This document shows, in pieces, positions 1-10,394 of a stretch of DNA of 64,000 nucleotides; the stretch's first letter is position 1; the number at the start of each line of letters is the position of its first letter. Below the pieces are notes generated by a model, which worked only from the letters and a program-made list of their open reading frames with translations, ran no database searches and was not told the DNA's origin. The DNA is taken from assembly GCA_033964015.1 (NCBI GenBank), contig CM066914.1, positions 16,199,637-16,263,636 on the forward strand, written 5' to 3'. Made by a program: the position numbers and the translations under genes. This stretch comes from Scolanthus callimorphus (Eukaryota; Cnidaria; Anthozoa; Actiniaria; Edwardsiidae).

Positions 1-2260
1 GACGAGTATGATTTTTTTTCCGAGGACGTCCGCGAAGGTTCTCAGTAACCTTAAACCATTGTCCTGTAATCTGTGTCATTATTACATCACCCGCGCTATA
101 TACTATAGTTTATCGTAAGTACAACAGTAATCCTTCAAAATGCGTTAAATGATTGAAGCCACATACAAGTAAGGAGATTGTTATTGCATAATATAACGAG
201 TGTGCAATAAAGTTGAATTGAATTCTGTGCACACTCCACGAGTCATCGAAACATCCAAGATCGAGTCTTCATCATGTTACGTTTTGAGCGCTGCATTGGA
301 ACAAACTAGGCTTTGTTTTCGTGGAAATGCATCTAAATTAAATGAATGTAGCCCTGAAATGTCAAGAAAAGGTTTAATATTAACATGGTTATACCGAAAA
401 TGGAATATGTTAAATCAATTTCGTGTTTGACCTGTGCGGCATGAACCCGAAGTCATTCGATTCACGTGTCTCTGGTATAGAATCCTCCATGGATTGCGTG
501 ACAAATAAAGGCCGACTAGATAAATCACCAAATAACTACCCCTTCAATTTGTCAATTTTTCACTCAATTCTATATAAAGATAGATATAGACAGAAGCCCG
601 AGTTCACGCAGTTATGCGTCTAGTTTCAAAGACGCTTGATTATTTTCCTACGCATATCCATAACTCTCGGCGCGCCCTGTTTAAACTATCCCACAAACCA
701 TTGCGCACCCTAAAAAAAACGGAAAGCGTCTGGGGACGCTTGCTACGATATATCTGGAGAAGTGTCAACTTTTAGAAACACATCAAACGAACTGAGACTT
801 CTAGAACCAGCTAGTAGGACTATGCAATAAGGGGTGGACCATTAGAAGTTGGGGAAGGGGGGTGGCAATTCCCCCAAAAAAAATTCGCGCAAGGCCAGTC
901 CTTCCAAAAAAAAATCTTGCAGAGATTCAAGCTAGGAAATAAAAATCCTACAAAGACATGGCTTGGGTTCTTATTAAAAAGATGTCTTAAGTAGTTATTC
1001 CAGCAACTTCTCTTTTGCACTTTTCTACCACTTAATATATAGTTGGTGAGAACTCACGCACCGAAGACACTGCCCTTGTGCCGTTTACAAGAACAAGTGG
1101 TATCTTGCCGAGGAAAAACAAACTCTCCCAATAATTGCCCTGTAGTGATAGGCCTGGCAGGAAGTGCAGTCACTATGTTCGAAAGAATCACACTTAGGTA
1201 AGCGTGAGTTCGACGTTACAAGTATAGAAATTCGTCATGTGGACCGCTTCACACAAATGAATAATAATAATTTCGTAATTGTGGCATCAATAATAAAACC
1301 TACAGGCATTGTTTACTATACACAAAAAACGGAACGTTCGTTACCTTTTCTCTGAGGCTTGATGAAATGCGTTTATAAAAATTCGAGCGCGCTTCGCGCG
1401 CAACGGAAGAAAATGACCTCTACCATGTCGAATAGGGGCCGGGGGATGGCGAAAGCCTTTAACAGCTTCATTCTTTTTTAACGGCAACCAATAAAAATAT
1501 ATCATTAGAAAATTTGTTGTATCTATACATACAGCAACAAGATTTCCTAATCAATTTCTGAACCAATATAGTATATAGTATAAGAAAATTTTGTTGATTT
1601 GTTGATGCGGATTTGGACGGCCTGGGGCCGGAACGGAACGCCACGGGAACAGGTAGTGCTCGATGCGCAAGATACCCCTCGTAGGTTTATCCTCTTCCAA
1701 TTTTTTCTGTGTGTGTCTGCGAAAAAAAAAAATTCGTACATGTGTGACGTGTGTAATCCGACTCACTTTTGACGTCACGTATAGGGCCACGTGTGTGGGA
1801 TGGATCAAGGCTAGACAGAGTGTATTTAGAGCGAGTATTGTGTGTGAGTTTAGACGATCGAACGTAAAACGACAATCGTGTATTGGAGTCAGATCTGTTA
1901 AAATATATGTCGAATTATCTGGGAAACCTTTGATGTGTATTCAGTGCTTTCCGCAGCGCGTACCGATTGAGGCCGGTAACACATGGCCTTCGAGTCCGAA
2001 AAAAAATTCCTGCTCAACCTGATCCCCGAAAAAAAAATTCATACGCAAAAATGTTGCCCCCCCCCCCCCCCCCCCCCCCATCCCCTCCCCTCCCTCCCCC
2101 ATTTTCTATGTCTTTTTGTTATGACGCGCAAGACGACAGTACTGTCGGAGTTTTCCAACGCTGGACCAATGACATCGTCGGTGCTCTATCACGTGATGTT
2201 ATCAAAGCGAAAGAGAAATCTGATGTAGGGAACGCTTCGGTATTCAACGACAACTACACG
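1..2260. other. Intergenic DNA, no gene seen
   Basis: No reading frame here has a recognisable domain or a credible splice structure. It holds a dispersed repeat at about 990-1420 (listed separately), a G-rich low-complexity patch near 835-890 and a poly-C tract at about 2055-2079. Open frames reaching in from upstream of the first membrane-protein gene pass through the poly-C tract and look accidental. Confidence 0.6.
990..1420 (+). repeat. Dispersed repeat, copy 1 (partner at 10520-10905)
   Basis: Several blocks match the interior of the TIR-bounded element at 10395-11154: 'cagcaact', a 'cgaagacac...gccgtttac/ataa' block, 'aaactctccca', and a right-hand block with 'ctgaggcttgat' followed by 'gcgcgcttcgcgcgcaac'. 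Order and orientation agree over about 400 bp. I do not see the terminal repeats around this copy, so it is probably a truncated or older member of the same non-coding transposon family. Confidence 0.6.
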
Positions 2261-2760
2261 ATGGGAACTTTGCAGGCTGTTTTGATTCTTGGGCTTGCAT
2301 TATGCTCACCACTCGTCGAGTCATGCATCTCTAAATCAGACTGTGGTCTGTTACAGAAGTGCTGTTGGAATGCGCAATGCTATTACGATTATGATACTTG
2401 TCCCGAAGAAACCCTCGCAGGAGGAATCGTCGCCGCCATTGTGATTTCGGTTTGCGTTTTTGTTGGGATCGTGATAGCAATAATCGCGTGCTGCTGCTGT
2501 GCTTGTTGCCCGTTCTACACTCAACGTTCTCCAGGGAGAGTAATAGTAACTCAGCCGCCATACCAGCAATTTTCAACGACTACAGTCACAACTAACCCGC
2601 ATCAGCTTGCCCCACAACAGTATCCGGGGGGCAGTACGGAGGACAACCAGGCCAGTTCCAAGCACATCCCGGGGCCTATCCACCGCCACCGTACTCAGGA
2701 GGACAAGGGTATCCGCCACAAGGTTATCCGCCACAAGGTTATCCGTCTAAAGCTGTGTAA
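2261..2760 (+). CDS. Small six-cysteine single-pass membrane protein with PY motif (paralogue 1)
   Basis: Intronless gene for a type I membrane protein. The ATG at 2261 begins a signal peptide (MGTLQAVLILGLALCSPLVES) and is chosen because the frame upstream has no family character. Next come six cysteines in the pattern C-x6-C-x5-CC-x4-C-x7-C, a membrane helix (GIVAAIVISVCVFVGIVIAIIA), a CCCCACCPFY cluster and a Pro/Tyr/Gly-rich tail. Read literally, the frame leaves the tail inside a run of six G (2626-2632) and ends at 2779. With one extra G the tail reads PPPPYSGG, then repeated YPPQG units, and stops at 2758-2760, matching the PPPPY ends of the two paralogues at 5606 and 9547. I therefore infer a missing base. 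Layout (six Cys, one TM, PPxY) is that of the Shisa/WBP1/VOPP1-like single-pass proteins, whose PPxY motifs bind WW-domain proteins such as NEDD4-type ligases. The function of this gene is unknown. Confidence 0.8.
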
Positions 2761-4025
2761 CAGGAGGTGTAACAGTTGATAAGACTAAAGGCACGGTGAT
2801 GCAGCAGACACTTCGCAGAGAAAAAGACACGTGTGGCAATGTTAGACTGTCGAAGCATGTAACTTACATGTAATGGTCGAAGTTGAAGACAGTAGTCAAA
2901 GCAACGATAACTCTTTTAAGATGAACAGACTAGTTGGACACTTTTGGATAAGTAAGCTTAAATTTCAGGATTACATTTTAGTTGAGGTATTGGGAAAGTT
3001 TCAGAGGGTCCTTTGGCAATATTCTAATTAGCTATTAGTAAATTATTAATAAAATCAATAATATTTGTCAGAAACTGATTTCTCGAGTCGATAAGTTCTA
3101 GTCCGCTGGAATTCAATCCAAAAGGGTGCCAGCGATTTTTGATATATTCAATATTTAGGATTTTGTTGCCTCTTGAAGTTAGATACCAATCGAAAATGCT
3201 CAGACAGAGAAGAATCCTCAAAATTGGAACACAGGAAAAAAATGAAATTCCCTGGCACACTTTTGGAGTCAACCTTGGTTGTATTGAATTCTGACAGACT
3301 AAGTACTTAGCCAAACAAGAAAATCAGTTTTTGACAAATAATTATTGAATTATTAATAATTTATTAATAGTTAATAAAATATTATTGCTGTTTTCTACTC
3401 TTTAAAAGCTTTAAATTGATATAAAAAATGGTAAAGGGCCCCTTGGACCTTTCCTCGTACCTTAAAGGCCCATAGTCAACCGGGAACCTTTGCACGCTTT
3501 GTTTTCAATTGGATCTATTGTTATTCACAGCTGTGTTTGGCTGATACTGTAGGTACCAAAGAGTTTCCTATTGTTCTTCGCATTTCAGAAGTTCAAACTG
3601 AAAATTTTCATTGAGTTTTTAACTGTGCTTTATTCTTGTGAGCCTGCAATGTGACTTGGGTGCTTATGGGCCTTTAGGATATTAAGTTAAGTGTACTTAT
3701 TAGAGTAGTTGTTTAGCATGCGCTGTTCTGTTATTATATCAAAACTTTGATTTTGTATATTCGTATGATATGTAGGTGTCAAAGTGGTGCTAACTGACAA
3801 GGGTGCAGAACTAGACCCACATCAGGAATTCCAAATGAACTGTATGTTTTCAAGTAAACCTTGTACTAGTTTAAGGTTTGAGGCATAGCATTTGCTTTGT
3901 TTTTCTTTTTTTTGGCATAAAACCTTTAATGGCACTGCCTGGGCCATTTTAATATTCTGATTAATAAAATTTTCTGTCTCAACCCAATGTTTGCAGAGTC
4001 TTGCGCAGCTGCGAGGAGACATACA
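2761..4025. other. Intergenic DNA, no gene seen
   Basis: AT-rich sequence after the first membrane-protein gene. It presumably contains that gene's 3' UTR. I see no coding exon or recognisable repeat. Confidence 0.5.
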
Positions 4026-4577
4026 GTAAAAACCCGCATATAAGAACCTGGATTTTTAAATTTAGCCTGAACAGGTAGTATATAAATGGTACTTAAAGCA
4101 AATTTAGGCTACCAAGGTTCCGGAAATAGGTTTTGACTTTTCATATGAATTTCAGTTAAATATATTACAAATAATTTTGAGGATTTATTTGAATGGTAAA
4201 CACAATAGACATTCAACATAGTAAGAGATGCTTGAAGAAAAAAAAAGTGGTTATCTCCGGTGTAATAACCTGTGAGTGCGCACGAAATGCGTCACAAAGC
4301 TTCCTTTGTTTGGTAGAACGAATCAGGATGAACTAAGAACTGAACACAAAGGTGTCCTCTGGGAATGGTTATTACACGGAGTTAACCCAAAAAAGTGTTA
4401 TGTCAAGTTTCTTTTAAATGTAACAGATGATGATCTTAATTCAACAGTTTCTATACCTAATCATCTTTTACAGCAACTCCACTGATAAGAACCTAACTTA
4501 AAATTTTAGCCTTTAGGTTCTTTGTGGAGGGGGCAAAATTTTAGCCTAACAGGTTCTTAAAACCCAGGTTCTTATAT
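4026..4577. mobile_element. TIR element ending in CAGTAAAAACCCGCATATAAGAAC-type repeats
   Basis: The left end reads aaaacccgcatataagaacc and the right end carries the inverse (aggttcttatatgcccg). The interior repeats 'aaatttagcctgaacaggt'-like blocks. A related end occurs at about 20440-20500 (ttcttatatgtgggttttTACTG). No coding capacity; probably a Tc1/mariner-type MITE, classified by end sequence only. Confidence 0.5.
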
Positions 4578-4849
4578 GCCCGAACGGGCTGCAAGAGAGA
4601 CTATGAAAATCCATCTGCAACACTGAAAAGGGCACCTGAAAAAGAGAAAATTAGCTTTACTACGAAACGTTGTAAAATGGCAAAGAAACAGCCCTGAGAA
4701 GTTGCAAAATTAAATGCCGATTTTGTTCGAGCACGGAAAATATTTTGAAGTTGCTTCCATATTCATATATCCTTTGGTGCGTAGCAGAAAAAATATAGAA
4801 AGAATGCTCATGACATCTCATTGGAATGCCATGTAAAAATAAATGCTAG

Positions 4850-4992
4850 GAATACCTCCGGAATCCACCGAAAAAAAGAACTTGGAATCCATGAATCCAT
4901 GGACCCAGCATCCGGAATCCATTCATCAAAAAGACATATCTGGAATCCAGGCATCTGGATCCGGAATCCACACACCAGGATCCGGAATCCCA
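4850..4992. repeat. GGAATCC-rich interspersed repeat
   Basis: About seven GGAATCC or near-identical heptamers lie in both orientations within 140 bp (for example ccggaatccattcatc, tctggaatccaggcatctgg). They resemble the GGCATCC subterminal repeats of the element at 10395-11154. No protein is implied. Confidence 0.5.
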
Positions 4993-5305
4993 TATATTTA
5001 TACTGTTAAATTGAAACACGAGACAAAATCTAAAGAGAAATCTTTATTTTTTCATTCAACATATCAATATAGATACAACAATGTAGCTTGGGGTTCCTGT
5101 GCTTCCGCTTGCCAGAGGAAAAAGCTGGGACGAGATCGATCATAAGCGTGAAGGTTATTCCTAAAACGCCTGATCAAAGTTGGTTAAAAAAACTCGTTTC
5201 TAGCTTTTTTCAACCCATTTCTCGATGTCTGAAATCGTGACAAAACGCTTTTGCTTTTATTGAATACATACCTACAATACAACATCGCACCTGTCTGCAA
5301 AATTC

Positions 5306-5438
5306 GGCTCTTGGTGTTGCAAGGCACCAGAGGCACAAAGACAATAGAAGACAAAAGACCGTAGAGCGAAACAATAAGATGGAATACAATAGCTCCAATA
5401 AAAAAATACAATACATCTTGCAACACCAAGAAAGACCC
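5306..5438. mobile_element. hAT-like MITE with 8-bp target duplication
   Basis: A 133-bp element whose ends are inverted (ctcttggtgttgcaag at the left, cttgcaacaccaagaaag at the right). Direct repeats CAAAATTC flank it exactly, at 5298-5305 and 5439-5446, the 8-bp duplication expected of hAT transposons. A second copy of the same interior lies at about 21432-21567. No coding capacity. Confidence 0.75.
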
Positions 5439-5605
5439 CAAAATTCATGCATTGCGTAAATGAAGTCAACCAAAACTGCATAAAATATTTCAATCTGCTA
5501 GGATCCAGTGATGCGATGCAACCTAATTTCATATCAAGTGAAGTGCACTATGAGAGGCAGAAGAACTTAGAAACAGAGGGAGAACTTTGCAGTCAAGAAA
5601 AAATA

Positions 5606-6037
5606 ATGAACACTATTCGTGTTATCGTATTGGTGCAGTTCATCGCTCTTACAAAGGCGTGTTCTTATGACTGGGAATGCTCTGGGCAATTCACCAGTTG
5701 CTGTGATGGCGTATGCAGCATCGAATCATGCGAAAGCAGTAACAGCGGAAACATCGCCGCCATTGTGGTTGCCGTAATTTTCGCTGTAGTGTTTCTTATC
5801 GGCGGATTTATTTGGTGCTTTTTGTGTTCTTTCTGTCCATTCTATCGGTCCCGAGGGTCTGCGGGTGTCGTTATTCCTTCGTGGCAAACAACTGTGCCGT
5901 ATCAGCCGTTTACGTCAACATCGATTACGACAGTTTCATCGCCAACTTTCCCCGCAGTACTTGGATCTGAAAGCACCCAACCTCAGCAAGCGCACAACGT
6001 ACCACTGGAACCACCACCACCTTATCCGGGAGTATAA
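5606..6037 (+). CDS. Small six-cysteine single-pass membrane protein with PY motif (paralogue 2)
   Basis: Intronless, 143 residues. The ATG at 5606 starts a signal peptide (MNTIRVIVLVQFIALTKA). The frame is open further upstream, but only this Met gives a signal sequence like those of the neighbours. The ectodomain has six cysteines (C-x6-C-x6-CC-x3-C-x4-C) ending in CCDGVCSIESC, the same core as paralogue 3 (CCDGVCSDDDC). A helix follows (NIAAIVVAVIFAVVFLIGGF), then a juxtamembrane WCFLCSFCPFYRSRG and a Ser/Thr/Pro tail ending PPPPYPGV. Relative to paralogue 1 the CPFY motif after the helix is conserved. The frame is intact. Tandem position and shared layout show local duplication. Secreted-side Cys domain plus cytosolic PPxY suggests a trafficking or ubiquitin-ligase adaptor, by analogy only. 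Confidence 0.85.
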   Translation: MNTIRVIVLVQFIALTKACSYDWECSGQFTSCCDGVCSIESCESSNSGNIAAIVVAVIFAVVFLIGGFIWCFLCSFCPFYRSRGSAGVVIPSWQTTVPYQPFTSTSITTVSSPTFPAVLGSESTQPQQAHNVPLEPPPPYPGV

Positions 6038-6844
6038 CAATTTTGCGGCCTTATTTCCCACCTGGGAAGAAGAGGATAAGTAAGTAAGTAATAACACAAT
6101 TAGGAGGAATTTAGACCAACAACGACTGTGGCATATATTATAGAGATAAAATCTAGAAACTAGTGAACAACATGGTTCGTTGAAGAATGTCACTGAACCT
6201 GGTGCTGAAAAGTTGATGTCAATTTAACGAGCATACAGTACTTCCACAAAAGAAAATAGAAACAATCAGACAATGTAGAAAATCGATCCTTACAAATGCT
6301 CTGTTAGTATAATGTACCTTAGATATTAATTGTCATCACAATATACTTTAAAAACTTACTAAAAACTTGATTACATGAGTGATAAAATATCATGATACAA
6401 AACGTTTTCAATAGAAATGTGTAAATTAAGGAGGGGAGGTTCATAGCAGTTGCGGCCTGTTTACAGCTATTTCAATAAAGGTTGTCGGTCTTGTAAGCGC
6501 ACAAGCCTACGTGCCCAGACCGAAAAGCAGTATGGGTAGAAACTAAATATCCTATTTCAATGATACCTCGCTTGTCTAGGTTCTAAATTCTACAAAACAG
6601 AGCTTCGTTTCAAGCTAGTAAAGTCCTGTAATTAATGAGTAACTCGTGTACTCAAACAAGGGAGTCGATTTGAGACCTTCTACCCAGACAACCTTGCGAT
6701 CTGGGCGCGTATGGCTTCAACATCGCGGTTTCTTGAAATAGCTGTATATGAGCCGGGCATGCCAATCACCAACCAGGAGCCTTTGCACCCCGTTTTCTTT
6801 TCTGATTGGCTAAGAGTCCGCAAAGGCTCTATGTTGGTGGTAGG
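6038..6844. other. Intergenic DNA, no gene seen
   Basis: Follows the stop codon of paralogue 2 and includes its probable 3' UTR. I see no further exon. The segmental duplication begins at about 6845. Confidence 0.5.
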
Positions 6845-7203
6845 CCTTTAAGCGAGCTAAGTTCTTGGTTCTCTTTTCCTTGGAAGCCTCACAACAAATA
6901 TTTCAGACAGCAAGTCGAGCCAACCTGCTGGGGGTTGTCTGATGGACGTAAAATCGAAAACAAAATAGAAATGAATAGTGCGTTAGAATCAATAAATTTG
7001 GTTCACAGAATAAAAATCAGGGAGCAAATGCAGTTCCTTCATTCTCGTACCAAGACCTCCCCGACGGGCGACGACTCGTCTCCTTGCGGGGGGAGGCTCT
7101 GGTGAGAGACACTGACGCATGCGTGAGATTTGATATATCTGCTGAGGGATCAAGGACTTTCTGCGCATGCCCTAATGTCCAATATCAGCAAATTGCTCAA
7201 CCT
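6845..7203 (+). repeat. Segmental duplication, left unit
   Basis: Aligns for about 350 bp with 8774-9082. Shared blocks include tctttccttggaa.cct, caaatatttcagacagc, gatggacg.aaa, ttggttc.ca.aata, ggagcaaatgca.ttccttcattctcg, gactcgtctccttgc, gggaggctctggtga and ccaatatcagcaaattgctcaa. Each unit lies upstream of a six-cysteine membrane-protein copy: the broken one at 7688-7917 here, the intact one at 9547 for the right unit. Confidence 0.8.
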
Positions 7204-7665
7204 CGTCCCCAGGGTCTTCTCGGTCGTTTTTCAAAATGGCGGTTAACTCGGGAGACAACCTCGTCCCAGGGTCTTGTGGGTAATTTTCAAGATCGCGGTT
7301 GGTCGAGCACAAGACCCTGGGGGAGGCTGAATCACATGACCACTGTTTGAGAACATGACCGCTTCGAAACAGTCACCGCTTTGTTTCGAAGCGGTCATGT
7401 GACTCAGCCTCCCCCCCCCCCCCCCCCCCCCCCCCAGGGTCTTCTCCCGAGCTAACTGCCACTTTGAAGACGACCAAGAAGACCCTGGGGGGCGAGGTTG
7501 GAGAAGGCCGTGGGGGAGAATGAGTCACATGACCGCTTCGAAACAAAGGACAACTCGTTCCCATGTCCTCAAACAGTGGTCATGTGACTCAGCCTCCCCC
7601 AGGGTCTTGTGCTCGACCAACCGCCATCTTGAAAATTACCCACAAGACCCTGGGGACGAGGTTGC
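7195..7665. repeat. Cluster of CCCCAGGGTCTTCTC-type inverted-repeat elements
   Basis: Several copies, in both orientations, of a motif with ccccagggtctt, c.gtcgtttttcaaaatggcggtt and gaggctgagtcacatgaccgcttcgaaac. The copies face one another around 7330-7400 and 7500-7600 as nested palindromes, with a poly-C run at about 7412-7434. A further copy is at 7917-8072. They interrupt the left duplication unit and are absent at the same place in the right unit, so they inserted after the duplication. Confidence 0.7.
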
Positions 7666-7687
7666 AAATTGCTGAGGAGCAGGGAGC

Positions 7688-7917
7688 TCTGGGTATGAGT
7701 TCCTGTTTAACACGTTTATGTTACGAACTGCGTAGAAGCAAGCGCGACGCACTGTCCAAAAGCGCTGTCTTGTCGTCAAGGAGAAGGATTCTACAATGAA
7801 ATCAGATCCCCTGATTCTCATATCAAAAATAAGCCGTCGTTTTTGTAAAATGCCTATAAGGGGACTGGGGAGGGCCGCGCGGGTTTATGTTATTGTTGCC
7901 GTTGTCTTCGGTGCTAT
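7688..7917 (+). pseudogene. Broken fourth copy of the six-cysteine membrane-protein gene
   Basis: The segment 7695-7806 matches the 5' flank and first codons of paralogue 3: gttcctgtttaaca.gtttatgttacgaa, cttgtcgtcaaggag.agaagg and then caatgaaatca at the start codon. After these codons homology stops. It resumes at about 7887-7917 (gttattgttgccgttgtcttcggtgctat), which matches the membrane-helix coding part of paralogue 3. The cysteine-rich region between is gone, and a repeat of the CCCCAGGGTCTTCTC family abuts the right end. It cannot make the family protein. Confidence 0.75.
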
Positions 7918-8072
7918 GGAGGCTGAGTCACATGACCGCTTCGAAACAAAGGACACACCTCGTTCTCATGTCCTCAAACAATGGTCATGTGACTCAGCCT
8001 CCCCCAGGGTCTTCTCTGAGTCAACCGCCATTTTGAAAAACGACCGAGAAGACCCTGGGGACGAGGTTGGGG
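7917..8072. repeat. CCCCAGGGTCTTCTC-family element at the pseudogene 3' break
   Basis: Contains gaggctgagtcacatgacc at the left and, inverted at the right, ggtcatgtgactcagcctc, followed by cccagggtcttctctgag and gaagaccctggggacgagg. It starts exactly where homology to the membrane-protein gene ends. Confidence 0.6.
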
Positions 8073-8580
8073 AATCCGATTTGTGAGCATGCGTGGTAGA
8101 TCAAGAACGTAACGAACTTTCACACAACGTTCAAACCGGAAACCCAGAATCTGGTTGTCTTTGTATTGCCCTGAATTCTCATATCAAAAATAAGCCGTCG
8201 TTTTTGTAAAATGCCGCGCGGGAGAGCCGCGCGGGTTCCCTGTGGATGCTCAAAATAGACCAGGCCTGGCAGCTAAGCTAGATCCAACATGGAGGATGCC
8301 TTTAAAATATCGAGTCGCTAAAATGCCTGGAAGTTTTCGCTTAAAATTCAAAGTTTTCTGGCAAATATCGCCGAAATTCTTATCAGAAGGGGATCTACCA
8401 TCACCTCCAAATATGGTAAATACTTCCAAATTTGGTTTTGGCCGTGAGTGTTCCAAAAACGACGGTTTTGACATAGTTAGTAGAGGGGTCCAAGTCCCCC
8501 TCTACTAACTATGGTTTTGATCATGGTATTTTTGATGTGCCGCTGGCCAAAAGATGACGGGCTCTGGCTACGATGGGGCA

Positions 8581-8764
8581 GGGCATGCCCGGTCATGGCT
8601 AAAAGGGATAACTCAGAAGGACCTGATTAATAATTCATAGGACAAACAATAGAACGAAGCTACAGTGCATAACATGGCATATGTAGCTTCGTTCTACCGT
8701 GAAGCCTATGAATTATTAATCAGGTCCTTCTGAGTCATCCCTTTTAGCCATGACCGGCATGCCC
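8581..8764. repeat. 184-bp palindromic MITE
   Basis: The left arm (gggcatgcccggtcatggct through cctgattaataattcata) is the inverse of the right arm, ending tagccatgaccggcatgccc. A smaller palindrome (gaacgaagctaca / tgtagcttcgttc) sits in the centre. No coding capacity. It lies just left of the right duplication unit. Confidence 0.75.
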
Positions 8765-8773
8765 GCGTTACGG

Positions 8774-9082
8774 GTTGAGTTCTTTGGTTCTCTTTCCTTG
8801 GAAACCTCGCCGAACAAATATTTCAGACAGCCAATCGCTGTATGATGGACGGAAAACCGAACAAAATAGAATTGCATAGTGCGTCAAGGAAGAACTAATA
8901 AACCAATAAATTTGGTTCGCAAAATACACAGGAGCAAATGCATTTCCTTCATTCTCGAACCCATCTCCCCGACTCGTCTCCTTGCAGGGGGAGGCTCTGG
9001 TGACAGACACTTACGCATGCGCGATATTTGAATCTGCTGCGCATGCCCCAACGTCCAATATCAGCAAATTGCTCAATCATTA
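8774..9082 (+). repeat. Segmental duplication, right unit
   Basis: Counterpart of 6845-7203 (blocks listed there). It lies about 460 bp upstream of the intact paralogue 3. The continuation 9435-9555 (gttcctgtttaacagg, cttgtcgtcaaggag) matches 7690-7806, so each unit carried promoter plus gene. Confidence 0.8.
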
Positions 9083-9546
9083 ATCATGGCTAGAAGACTG
9101 AGAAGGAGCTGATAATGGTCTGTATAAGAACTACCCAAGCCAACGGCAAAGCATGCTGGTATGCAATTATTTTCTATTGAAAATATCGGCGATTTCATTG
9201 GCTTAGACACAAAATTGGTAAAATTACCTAGCCTGCTTGCAGGCGGTACTGGGTGATTTTTATCGCGGAAAACCCGGTCCGTTCGATGATCGGGCGCCAT
9301 CTTGGAATAAAATAAAATGAATGGCCATGAAAATAAATTCAAAGGTCTTACAAATAAATTCAGAGACCATGAAAATAAAGGAAGCGAGTACACTTTTGAC
9401 GTGTTTGGCCCCTCAGTGCGGGGGTGCTCTGGGTACAATAATAGTTCCTGTTTAACAGGTTTATGTTACGAATTGCTTAGACTACGCGCTACGTCTGTTC
9501 AGAAGCGCTGACTTGTCGTCAAGGAGCAGAAGGAGAAGGCTTCGCA

Positions 9547-9960
9547 ATGAAATCAATTATCCTAATCCTGACTGTACTAGTGCAGTTCTTATGTGTAAAC
9601 GCACAACCATGCACAGTTGAATCGGATTGTACTACTTCTATATCTATCACCAAATATTGCTGTGATGGGGTGTGCAGTGATGATGACTGTTCGAGCGATT
9701 CTAGCGACTCCAGCAATGTTGTTATTATTGTACTTGGCGTTGTCTTCGGTGCTATTGCGTTAGTAATACTGAGTTTTATCTGCTGGCGGTGGTATTTGTG
9801 GTATTTTGGCAACGATACACAGCACAGAGGCTGGAGGCGCTGGAGAGGATATGGATATGGGACTATAGTTGTCGTGTCGCCGCCCACAACTACATCTCGA
9901 TCTGAAGATCAAACACCACAAGAACGGCCACCGCCGCCGCCTTACCCTGGAGGTCCTTAA
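9547..9960 (+). CDS. Small six-cysteine single-pass membrane protein with PY motif (paralogue 3)
   Basis: Intronless, 137 residues, frame intact. Signal peptide MKSIILILTVLVQFLCVNA, then six cysteines (C-x5-C-x9-CC-x3-C-x4-C) with the CCDGVCSDDDC core shared with paralogue 2. An acidic Ser/Asp linker precedes the helix (VVIIVLGVVFGAIALVILSF), and a Trp/Arg/Gly-rich juxtamembrane stretch (WRWYLWYF, HRGWRRWRGYGYG) follows, in place of the CPFY motif of the other two. The tail ends ERPPPPPYPGGP, preserving PPxY. The 5' flank matches that of the broken copy at 7688, so this is the surviving partner of the segmental duplication. Role unknown; a Shisa/WBP1-like adaptor is the closest analogy. Confidence 0.88.
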   Translation: MKSIILILTVLVQFLCVNAQPCTVESDCTTSISITKYCCDGVCSDDDCSSDSSDSSNVVIIVLGVVFGAIALVILSFICWRWYLWYFGNDTQHRGWRRWRGYGYGTIVVVSPPTTTSRSEDQTPQERPPPPPYPGGP

Positions 9961-10394
9961 GTTTAGTATATAAAAACACGAGAAAATCCTGAACTTAATT
10001 GTGTACAGCATTAATAGAATTCTGGGAATAGACATCAATGATCAAATGAAGAATATGATGACAAACAACACTAAGGAAGTTACAGTTATCGATGGTTGAT
10101 ATTTTGAACACTGCCAAACTGACCCGGAACTAAACTGTGCAATAGGGCCGCCATGCATGATGGTTAAAAACAATTGACGCTTAGTAATAAGATGTATTCC
10201 CAAGAGGAAATGACTGTTTCTTTGGTTTTGTGCCTTCTACATAAGAATAGCTAACTTATGACCTTGTTCTTTATTATACCAAAAATAATTATATTCTGAC
10301 AAATTGAAATCGCTTGTCGTTTGGGATCCGTCTCAGTGAAACAATTTTCGGCACGTGGCGGTCTCGATGTATAACATTTATCTATATATTAATA

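Noticed and set aside
1967..2260. N-terminal extension of membrane protein 1 in the same open frame
   Set aside because: It runs through a poly-C tract (poly-Pro) and lacks family features; the Met at 2261 begins a signal peptide like those of both paralogues.
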